From: Paenibacillus sp.
GTDB taxonomy: Bacteria; Bacillota; Bacilli; Paenibacillales; Paenibacillaceae
Assembly: GCA_031254035.1 (NCBI GenBank)
Contig: JAIRVF010000096.1
Location: forward strand, 1-40,263
DNA: 40,263 bases
Direction of reading: 5' to 3'
Shown here: positions 1-6,545 of the stretch, piece after piece
How positions within the stretch are numbered: position 1 is the stretch's first letter
Layout of the letters: every line of letters begins with the position of its first letter
Program-made: the position numbers and the translations under genes
Notes under the pieces: generated by a model
Seen by the model: only the letters and a program-made list of their open reading frames with translations
What the model was told of the DNA's origin: nothing
Database searches by the model: none

Positions 1-508
1 TTTCTTCCCGTCCATCTGGTCCTGGCTTTATGTACCTGAAGCTTACCTTTTTCTGCTCAAGCATGGCTCGGCGTATAATTTCTAGGTTCGCCCATTCGCG
101 GCTGCTGCCGTCCACTTTCCGTTCCGGTAGCAACCGCATCGTCGCACGTACTCGTGTGGCTTCGTCCCGAACATGTTCAGGAAGTACGGCTTCAATTTTC
201 GCCCGGGACGACTTGGCGTGAACTCCATCATTCGGCTCCAGCTTCGTCTGCGCAAATTCCGCTCCCAATAGGAGTGCTACGGCCTCGCTAGCCGTAAAAC
301 TTAGTGGGGGCAGAAAATACCCTTCCATCAAGGAGTAGCCTTGGCCGGGAGCGCCTATGATCGGAACATTCGCCTCACTGAGCGCCTGCATATCCCGGTA
401 TATTGTGCGAACGCTTGTCTCGAACTTTACGGCCAGCTCTTCGGCCCGAACAACCTTTCTACCCTGCAGTTCGAGAACAATCGCAAGCAAGCGGTCCGTT
501 CTGTTCAT
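1..508 (-). CDS. WYL/YafY-type HTH transcriptional regulator (3' part cut by window edge)
   Basis: About 169 N-terminal residues are visible and the frame is open to base 1, so the C-terminus lies outside. The protein starts MNRTDRLLAIVLELQGRKVV, continues with a winged HTH of the HTH_11 type (residues ~1-60, with VRTIYRDMQAL as recognition region) and then enters the WYL-domain region (IIRRAMLEQKKVSFRYIKP near the edge). Such proteins are DNA-binding regulators whose WYL domain senses a ligand. The ATG at 508 has a purine-rich GGAGAG about ten bases upstream. It lies 69 bases downstream of the aldo/keto reductase on the same strand with no terminator between, so the two are probably co-transcribed. 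The ligand is unknown. Confidence 0.85.
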   Translation of the reverse strand, partial: MNRTDRLLAIVLELQGRKVVRAEELAVKFETSVRTIYRDMQALSEANVPIIGAPGQGYSLMEGYFLPPLSFTASEAVALLLGAEFAQTKLEPNDGVHAKSSRAKIEAVLPEHVRDEATRVRATMRLLPERKVDGSSREWANLEIIRRAMLEQKKVSFRYIKPGPDGREE

Positions 509-577
509 TGGGTATGTTCACTCTCCGCTCTTCGCATCAAAAATTCCCCCCATACGCACACAAAGGAATTCTAGCTG

Positions 578-1552
578 CTAGGACAATCTATACGTTGCAA
601 ACGGCTTGCCATACCGGAAATCTTCACTGATCCCGTCAAGCTTATTCAGCGTCCCGCTGCTTAGACTCAGTTCCACGCTCTTCAAGTTTTCGCCCAGCTG
701 CTCCGTACGGGTCGCGCCTACGATGACGGTCGAAACGATAGGCTGTTCCATCAGCCACGCCAATGACAGCGTGCTTGGCGTGCAGCCGCTCTCTTCAGCA
801 ACCTGGCTCACCTCTTCGCCAAGTGCCAGCGTCCGGTCGTTAATAAAACGGCTAAAGCTCGGATCTGTGTGCGCACGCGAATTCAGCGGCGCCCGGTCGG
901 CAAAGCTGTATTTTCCGGTTAGAATTCCGCCCGCTAGAGGGAAGTACGGAATGATACCCACTCCCTGGTCCTGGCATAACGGCACCATTTCCTGCTCGGG
1001 TGTGCGGTCAGCCAGCGAGTAGCTCGTTTGGATGGAAACATACCGACTTAGTCCCTTCATCTCGCTTATTCCTAGCGCCTTCATCAACTCCCATGCGGCA
1101 TAGTTGGAAGCACCGATATAACGAACCTTCCCAGCACGAATCATATCGTCCAGCGCTCGGAGCGTCTCCTCCAGCGGCGTATTAGGATCAAAAGTATGAA
1201 TTTGGTACAAATCCACATAATCGGTCTGCAGTCGCTTTAGGCTGCGGTCAAGCTCTTGCATCAGGTGGCAACGTGATGAACCTCTAGTATTCGGACCTTC
1301 CCCATTAACCATCCCGGCTTTGGTTGCCAGCACCACCTCATGTCTTCTCCCCGCCAACGCCTCGCCGATAATCCGTTCCGACTCCGAACCTGCATAGATA
1401 TTAGCCGTATCAATAAAGTTAATGCCTTGGTCTATCGCATGATGTATGATCCGTGTTGAAGCTTCCTGATCCGCACGTTTTCCGAACGCATTGGTTCCAA
1501 GACCTAAAATGGATACTTCCAGTCCACTGCTTCCAAGCCGACGATATCTCAT
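578..1552 (-). CDS. Aldo/keto reductase
   Basis: A 324-residue NAD(P)H-dependent aldo/keto reductase, a cytosolic TIM-barrel enzyme that reduces aldehydes and ketones. The catalytic tetrad is complete: Asp48 and Tyr53 in FIDTANIYAGSESERIIG, Lys78 in LATKAG and His119 in YQIHTFD. Length and the early GLGTNAFG motif fit the YghZ/Kv-beta-like branch. The ATG is preceded by GGAG at good spacing. A strong sigma-A promoter lies about 60 bases upstream, and the WYL regulator follows it, suggesting a stress- or aldehyde-responsive unit with its own regulator. The substrate cannot be told from sequence. Confidence 0.93.
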   Translation of the reverse strand: MRYRRLGSSGLEVSILGLGTNAFGKRADQEASTRIIHHAIDQGINFIDTANIYAGSESERIIGEALAGRRHEVVLATKAGMVNGEGPNTRGSSRCHLMQELDRSLKRLQTDYVDLYQIHTFDPNTPLEETLRALDDMIRAGKVRYIGASNYAAWELMKALGISEMKGLSRYVSIQTSYSLADRTPEQEMVPLCQDQGVGIIPYFPLAGGILTGKYSFADRAPLNSRAHTDPSFSRFINDRTLALGEEVSQVAEESGCTPSTLSLAWLMEQPIVSTVIVGATRTEQLGENLKSVELSLSSGTLNKLDGISEDFRYGKPFATYRLS

Positions 1553-1609
1553 ACACGTTCGCTCCTTTACAAATCAATTTCTTATTCGTCACTACTGTTT
1601 TGTTAGCAA

Positions 1610-1638
1610 ACTATACATTTTATACCCAATTTTGTCAA
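1610..1638 (-). promoter_or_regulatory. Sigma-A promoter of the aldo/keto reductase, with adjacent inverted repeat
   Basis: On the minus strand TTGACA (1638-1633) is followed after 17 bases by TATAGT (1615-1610). Immediately downstream is GTTTG-CTAA-CAAAAC, an imperfect inverted repeat where a repressor could overlap the transcription start. Confidence 0.7.
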
Positions 1639-1652
1639 TGAAACCCTGATAG

Positions 1653-1865
1653 CTAACCCTCATGGAGAATAAACAGCTCCTCCACCGTAATTCCAAACAC
1701 CTTTGCAATCTTAAGTGCTAACACTGTACTCGGAATAAACTTGCCATTTTCAATGGTATTAATAGTTTTCCGCGTTACACCAACCCGCTCCGCCAACTGC
1801 TCCTGTGTTAATTGAAGCCGAGCCCGGTTCACTTTTATCGTATTCTCTAATACTTCATCATTCAT
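1653..1865 (-). CDS. Small XRE-family HTH regulator
   Basis: A 70-residue protein that is almost only a Cro/CI-type HTH: LTQEQLAERVGVTRKTINTIENGKFIPSTVLALKIAKVFGITVEELF. It resembles the short YozG-type regulators that often travel with a small membrane protein. The ATG has AAGGGTG upstream. It follows the membrane-protein gene after 18 bases on the same strand, so the pair should be one operon from the promoter at 2366-2394. Autoregulation is likely by analogy, and the inverted repeat in that promoter is a candidate site. Confidence 0.85.
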   Translation of the reverse strand: MNDEVLENTIKVNRARLQLTQEQLAERVGVTRKTINTIENGKFIPSTVLALKIAKVFGITVEELFILHEG

Positions 1866-1883
1866 GGTATTTCACCCTTGGCA

Positions 1884-2330
1884 TTATTCTTTTTCAAAAC
1901 GCATATAGGCCAACATCGAAGAAACAACGCCCATAAACAAAGCGGTATGCAAAACGAAACTTGTCGCGAGCGGCACCCAAATGCTGATAACGAACAATAC
2001 GGCGATCAAAGCCATAACCACCCAAAAACCAGCCGCATAGCTTCGAGTCCTGATCAATTGCATATACTCGTCGTTCAAAGCTTTAGCCATCTCTCGATTA
2101 TTGCGGAGAGACCTTGACCAAATCAGCATTCTGATCAAATAATACGCCCATATGGCGCTTCCCGCCATAGAAACACATGTCATCCAGATACCCGATAGCG
2201 ACATATGGTTCTTACCTGAGGTGAAATACGAAACCAAATACGGGACTTGCCAGATCATAAATCCAATGATAAACCCAACCAAAAATCTTTTTCGTTTTGA
2301 TTCAAGCCGCGAAATCCCTAATACCAACAT
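1884..2330 (-). CDS. Small integral membrane protein paired with HTH regulator
   Basis: A 148-residue protein with about four hydrophobic segments (around residues 16-36, 46-66, 100-117 and 122-140) and a charged cytoplasmic loop between the second and third (SRSLRNNREMAKALNDEYMQLIRTRS). No catalytic motif is visible. GGAGGAG precedes the ATG. It is the first gene of a two-gene unit with the small XRE regulator. Such pairs are common in Bacillales and their function is mostly unknown; I do not assign one. Confidence 0.75.
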   Translation of the reverse strand: MLVLGISRLESKRKRFLVGFIIGFMIWQVPYLVSYFTSGKNHMSLSGIWMTCVSMAGSAIWAYYLIRMLIWSRSLRNNREMAKALNDEYMQLIRTRSYAAGFWVVMALIAVLFVISIWVPLATSFVLHTALFMGVVSSMLAYMRFEKE

Positions 2331-2365
2331 ATTCTCCTCCCCCTATGTAACCTTTGCTACCCATA

Positions 2366-2394
2366 ATATAACCTTAGGGTTACACCATGGTCAA
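2366..2394 (-). promoter_or_regulatory. Promoter of membrane protein/HTH operon with dyad in the spacer
   Basis: Minus strand: TTGACC (2394-2389), 17-base spacer, TTATAT (2371-2366). The spacer carries the inverted repeat TAACC-N4-GGTTA (2369-2382), which runs into the -10 element. A regulator bound there would cover the polymerase site. Confidence 0.65.
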
Positions 2395-2458
2395 GAATAA
2401 TTTCCCGGATAAAATTTTTTATCCTCTTCAAAGCAAAATAAGCATCCCCCTTTACCAT

Positions 2459-2486
2459 AAAAAAAGAGAGAGGCATCCTCTCTCTT
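2459..2486 (-). terminator. Rho-independent terminator after the cupin gene
   Basis: Perfect 10-bp stem AAGAGAGAGG / CCTCTCTCTT with a 3-base loop, followed on the minus strand by a run of T. Confidence 0.85.
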
Positions 2487-2500
2487 CCCTTAAGTATTTG

Positions 2501-3184
2501 TCACCAACAGTTCAGGTTCGCTTCATACGGATACAAATTATCTGCTCCATAAGGACTCTGCGAGAAAAATTCTGTCTGCGGCTCCGTCCGCAGGCCCGGA
2601 TAAGGAGATGACATATACTGCGGTGACTGCTGCTGCATAGAATCGGAAGGAATACCGCTGTTTCCACAGTTCACAGGCGGGCCTAGTATAACTGATTGCG
2701 TAATGGGAGCGACGGCTTTGGCGAACTCCTCCGGATTGACGCAGTATGCACGCTCTGCAACCTCCTTCGGGATAAAGCGCAAGAAGTCAGAAGCATATAC
2801 GACATCCGGGGTCGGTACATCAAAGATGGTCATGATAAACGTATTGTCCGTTAGTGAAACAAGCCAGTGGAACCATCCTTTAGGGAATTGCGATACCTGT
2901 CCAGGCTTGAGTTGGTAACTTATTAGCTTTTGCGTGTAGGGGTTAAAAACAGAGGTCACCACCTCACCGGTAATCACCACAACCAGTTCGTCTGCATTCG
3001 TATGCCAATGCGGATTAACCATGACCCCCTGACTCATGTACACATTAAAAAATCCAGTCTTAACCACCGGCAGCTGTGCGGCAAAAAGCTGGGTAATATA
3101 GTTCCGTGGGTCGCGGCGGTAGTTGACGGCCTCGCTTGCGTCTGCGCTAAGATTTAAAGTTGGGGATGTAAAGTCAACGTTCAC
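2501..3184 (-). CDS. Cupin-domain protein
   Basis: A 227-residue single-cupin protein. The two metal-binding motifs are intact: HWHTNADEL (His59, His61, Glu66) and FPKGWFHWLVS (His106), so a bound divalent metal is likely. The fold is closest to the germin/oxalate-decarboxylase type, but one cupin alone does not fix the activity. The last 60 residues are Pro/Ser/Gln/Tyr-rich and low in complexity (QQQSPQYMSSPYPG), a tail seen in some surface or spore-associated proteins. The start is GTG, chosen because AAGGAGG sits about seven bases upstream. It is monocistronic with its own terminator. The spore link is only a guess. Confidence 0.8.
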   Translation of the reverse strand: MNVDFTSPTLNLSADASEAVNYRRDPRNYITQLFAAQLPVVKTGFFNVYMSQGVMVNPHWHTNADELVVVITGEVVTSVFNPYTQKLISYQLKPGQVSQFPKGWFHWLVSLTDNTFIMTIFDVPTPDVVYASDFLRFIPKEVAERAYCVNPEEFAKAVAPITQSVILGPPVNCGNSGIPSDSMQQQSPQYMSSPYPGLRTEPQTEFFSQSPYGADNLYPYEANLNCW

Positions 3185-3342
3185 TTTGAAGCCTCCTTCT
3201 GGGTCAGATTTTCCCGAAAAAAAACCCTTAGGTAAATGTCTACGTCACTGTATGCACAGAGCCCTGGGATTGCTCCCTAGCCCTCTGTAAGAAACCATCT
3301 TTTTTGATGCCATTGAGCATTTGATTTGGTGGTATACTTTTC

Positions 3343-3370
3343 TTGTTCATAATACAGATTCAGCTATAAT
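3343..3370 (+). promoter_or_regulatory. Sigma-A promoter of the repeat-containing unknown gene
   Basis: TTGTTC (3343-3348), 16-base spacer, consensus TATAAT (3365-3370). It leaves a 5' leader of about 57 bases before the ATG at 3434. Confidence 0.65.
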
Positions 3371-3433
3371 TTAAAGAAAAACGTCTATCAGCTACTTGTA
3401 CATACCAGATAATTCAACAATTTTGGAGGTTCT

Positions 3434-4186
3434 ATGAAACAAGCAGACACCGTCAATATCCCATCTTTCATTATGGAGGGCGTAAACAAAACATTAGCTG
3501 CGGACATGCCCAATGCTGGTTCAACTGAGCTGGAGCAGCACCGGAAACAAATGAGCAAGGCTCAATTCATGGATTCTTACCTCGCCTCCTTTACTGGCGA
3601 ACTAACGGGTGCCGTCATTCGTGATGTCGTGCTGCATATTTTCGGAATGGATCTGGATAACGTATCGTTGTTAACGGAGGGAAAGGGGGAAACCGCCTCT
3701 GCAGTCTTGGGTAGGGAACAAGAGTCCTGCCCAGACGACGGTTCGCTGTCTCGTAACGCAATAAATCCCCAGCTGGCCGCATACGGCAGACGTATGACCG
3801 GTCCTGAGATCCGCTCCATGCTGAATGATTTGTTTGGCGTGAATCTCGACGCCATTTCCGCACTTGAAAAAGCAAAAATATCACTATTCTCCAAAGGTCA
3901 ATGGGTTGTAAAGCATGATCATGATTTGTTCGTGGTATATACCGGTGCAGGAGATGTAGATGTCACCGTATACCCGACTTTTTATTTTACGGAACGGACC
4001 GGAATGAGCGGGCTGCCGGAAGATCTGAAGCACGCCCTGATTCAGCTGGGCTACTGCGACAAGCAACATGGGGACAGAAGCCTCTACTACACCAGCCCAG
4101 ATGGACAAGCCATACCAGATGCCTTTAAAGGGCAAACGATGGGCGCGATCATGGCAACGATCCGAAGCTTCTACGCTCATTTGTAG
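3434..4186 (+). CDS. Unknown protein with internal duplicated helical motif
   Basis: A 250-residue soluble protein that I do not recognise. It starts at an ATG with TGGAGG upstream. A motif occurs twice: LTGAVIRDVVLHIFGMDLDNV (about residues 57-77) and MTGPEIRSMLNDLFGVNLDAI (about 121-141), with roughly half the positions identical, which looks like an old internal duplication. The segment between them is polar and variable. The C-terminal ~100 residues look like a mixed alpha/beta domain (HDLFVVYTGAGDVDVTVYPTFYFTER). There is no signal peptide or transmembrane segment. It has its own promoter and no same-strand partner. Confidence 0.75.
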   Translation: MKQADTVNIPSFIMEGVNKTLAADMPNAGSTELEQHRKQMSKAQFMDSYLASFTGELTGAVIRDVVLHIFGMDLDNVSLLTEGKGETASAVLGREQESCPDDGSLSRNAINPQLAAYGRRMTGPEIRSMLNDLFGVNLDAISALEKAKISLFSKGQWVVKHDHDLFVVYTGAGDVDVTVYPTFYFTERTGMSGLPEDLKHALIQLGYCDKQHGDRSLYYTSPDGQAIPDAFKGQTMGAIMATIRSFYAHL

Positions 4187-4370
4187 AAAGAATCCGAAAG
4201 ACAACAAATCTGCTAAAGCTTTTACCCGCGCCAAAATGGCCTGAGTTGTCCGTTTCCCTGTGCCGGTATCGGCAGAACATCCTTATGGAATTAAACACAG
4301 AAGCCGAAAATTGCAAATCCGCATCTTTTTTCCACGATTCTGCCACTTTACACAGAAAAGAGGGTGTCCC
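4187..4370. other. Intergenic stretch without recognisable gene
   Basis: Between the unknown protein and the repeat at 4371 I see no convincing reading frame with a ribosome site. The sequence just before the repeat (GAGGGTGTCCC) resembles insertion-sequence ends, but no transposase is present. Confidence 0.4.
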
Positions 4371-4595
4371 AAAAAGGTGAACTGCACCCCATCAAGTAAC
4401 GAAATTGGTGCAAAAGTCATCTATTCACGGCACAACGGCTTGATTTGGATAAGAAGCTTGCGAAGTGCAGGCTTTTTCTTTTTTCTAGGCGCAATTAGGT
4501 CATTCTTGGTCAAATGGATGCACTTTCGCAACAATTTACCCACTTCACTACTCGATTCCAATGAGAGGGTGCACTTTCGCAGGAATTCACTTTTT
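4371..4595. repeat. Possible MITE-like element with imperfect terminal inverted repeats
   Basis: The left end AAAAAGGTGAAC..TGCACCC is mirrored at the right end by GGGTGCA..TTCAC-TTTTT, with about a dozen extra bases in the right copy. The 12-mer TGCACTTTCGCA occurs twice in direct orientation (4519-4530 and 4570-4581). No long coding frame lies inside. It could be a non-autonomous transposon remnant or a genome-dispersed repeat; one copy cannot settle which. Confidence 0.35.
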
Positions 4596-4738
4596 AACCT
4601 TATGCTCACCTTTTCGGTAAAGCAACCTTCACCTTACCCAAATTCAATCCGATTTAATATTCTGTCAAGCAAATCTAAAGAGTCCTATTAGGCGAAACAA
4701 GAGAACGCTGGAATTTAAGCAAATAATTTAACAGAACC

Positions 4739-4776
4739 AAAAACAGCGGCACTAGAGAACCTCCCTTGTGCCGCTG
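4739..4776 (-). terminator. Terminator downstream of the ThDP enzyme gene
   Basis: 9-bp stem CAGCGGCAC / GTGCCGCTG around a 15-base loop, followed on the minus strand by five T. Confidence 0.75.
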
Positions 4777-4851
4777 CTCATCTTAGATATATCGATTAAA
4801 CAAACATTTCTCCAGGTATTACCCCGCTTGCGAAAGCCAACCTTTGCATGT

Positions 4852-6489
4852 TTATTTCCCGAACGAAGACAGGAACTTCACACGGTCACCCATTGGAGGC
4901 GTATTGTTGTCCACCAAAGCGATCTCCAGCACCGCAGGGCCGCCCGTGTTCAGTAAGCTGCGCACGGTATCCCGATTCAGATCGCCAAGCTCGTCCACGC
5001 GGAAGCTTGGAATTCCCATTGCCGCTGCCATCGCCGCAATGCTGATTTCTTGCTGCATGAAGGTAGCATGCGAACGCTTATACTGCAGCTCATGTCCATG
5101 GTATACCATACCGAGACGGGCGTTGTTCATCACAACGAATAGAATCGGCAGCTTGTATTCCTTGGCCGTCAAAATCTCCATGCCATGCATAAAGAAGCAG
5201 CCGTCGCCCGTAATGCACGCCACCGGACGGTCCGGGTCCGCGAGCTTCGCGCCGATGGCTGAGCTAATACCGCTGCCCATCGCGCCAAAATGTACATTAA
5301 TATCAAACGTGTTGTAATCAAGCACGTTCATGTAATTTATCACGTAGGACATAAATTCTCCGATATCCACCGTATACCGCGTATCCGCAGGCAGATGCTT
5401 CTGCAGGTTTTTCAGCACGTTTTGCGTGTTATATTCATCCGTCGGAACATACGCCGGCTGCTTAGCAATTGCCTTCCCGCCTGCTTTCGGCAGCCCCAGC
5501 CCCCTCAGTTCCTCCAGCAAAAACATCAGACTCAAGTTCATATCGCCCAGAACCGGAATGTCGATTTCATATTTGCGACCAAATACGGTCTGGTCAAAGT
5601 CCATCTGCACACAGAACCGGTTTTTCGTCAGATTCGCATTCCAGTTGTTTGTTGCAGTTTCTCCCAAACTTGAGCCGAGGATCAGCAGGGCTTGTCCATC
5701 TCCTTCATTAATTAAGGATGAAGCGCCTTCATGTCCTGCAAAGCCAAACACGCCCGAAAGAAGCGGATGTTCCTCTGGAATCAATCCTTTAGCCTGCGGC
5801 GTCGTCAAGATCGGCCAGTTCAGAAGATCGGCCAGTTCAAGCAGCTGATCAACAGAATTGCGGATGCCTTGTCCCACGAAAATATAGCCGCTCTCGCGTT
5901 TGGCGAGCTCCTGTGCCACCCGCTTAATTGTGTCCAGGTCCGGAACGATTGGCGCTCTTTGCGGGGGCTCAGGAATGGTCACTTGCGACACTTCACCCTG
6001 CTGCACATCAATCGGCATCGCTACATGGACAGGTCCAGGTACGCCGGAAAGGGCGATTTCAACCGCCTTGACCACTTCAGGCAGCAAATCCTTGGATTCG
6101 CGAACGGTCACGCTGTATTTAGTCACCGGGCGGAACACCGGATCGGCATCCAGCTCCTGTGAAGCGTTGAGCCCAACGGTGTTTACCGGAACCGCACCGG
6201 TCAGAAACAATACCGGCAGATGTTCCCGCATGGCATTGGCCGCACCGGTTACCAGATTGGTGCTGCCGGGACCGCTGCAGCCGATCGCGATACTCAGCTG
6301 GTTGGAATATTTCGCGTAAGCTGCCGCCATATAAGACGCAGCTCCTTCGTGCTTGGTGACAATCGGCGTAATTTCAGGCATTTCTATCAATTGGTCAAAC
6401 AGAGCATTGACCGAACCGGCGGGAACTCCGAAAATATGTCTGACCCCCTGACCCTTCAAATACTCTAAAACTGCACGAACTGCTTTCAT
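4852..6489 (-). CDS. Thiamine-diphosphate-dependent enzyme, acetolactate-synthase-like
   Basis: A 545-residue enzyme with the three-domain ThDP layout: N-terminal pyrimidine-binding domain (GVPAGSVNALFDQL; catalytic Glu48 in TKHEGAA), a central domain (~185-330) and a C-terminal pyrophosphate-binding domain with the GDG (428-430) ... NN (455-456) motif. Overall shape fits acetolactate synthase or pyruvate oxidase, joining or oxidising 2-oxoacids such as pyruvate. It has no small regulatory subunit beside it and is shorter than typical AlsS, so a catabolic or side role is likelier than branched-chain synthesis. AGGAGGGG precedes the ATG. It follows the GGDEF-EAL gene by 56 bases on the same strand and ends in its own terminator. 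The exact reaction is unsure. Confidence 0.85.
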   Translation of the reverse strand: MKAVRAVLEYLKGQGVRHIFGVPAGSVNALFDQLIEMPEITPIVTKHEGAASYMAAAYAKYSNQLSIAIGCSGPGSTNLVTGAANAMREHLPVLFLTGAVPVNTVGLNASQELDADPVFRPVTKYSVTVRESKDLLPEVVKAVEIALSGVPGPVHVAMPIDVQQGEVSQVTIPEPPQRAPIVPDLDTIKRVAQELAKRESGYIFVGQGIRNSVDQLLELADLLNWPILTTPQAKGLIPEEHPLLSGVFGFAGHEGASSLINEGDGQALLILGSSLGETATNNWNANLTKNRFCVQMDFDQTVFGRKYEIDIPVLGDMNLSLMFLLEELRGLGLPKAGGKAIAKQPAYVPTDEYNTQNVLKNLQKHLPADTRYTVDIGEFMSYVINYMNVLDYNTFDINVHFGAMGSGISSAIGAKLADPDRPVACITGDGCFFMHGMEILTAKEYKLPILFVVMNNARLGMVYHGHELQYKRSHATFMQQEISIAAMAAAMGIPSFRVDELGDLNRDTVRSLLNTGGPAVLEIALVDNNTPPMGDRVKFLSSFGK

Positions 6490-6545
6490 ATAACCCCTCC
6501 TAAAGATTCAATATTTCATCTATGGTGTAAAGGATTGAACCAAGC

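Noticed and set aside
341..630. Three overlapping plus-strand frames near the left edge
   Set aside because: They lie antisense to the WYL regulator, whose protein sequence is clearly family-like; the plus-strand products have no recognisable composition or ribosome site.
4260..4691. Plus-strand frame of 143 codons in the gene-free stretch
   Set aside because: Low-complexity, no ribosome site, spans the putative repeat and has no protein-like pattern.
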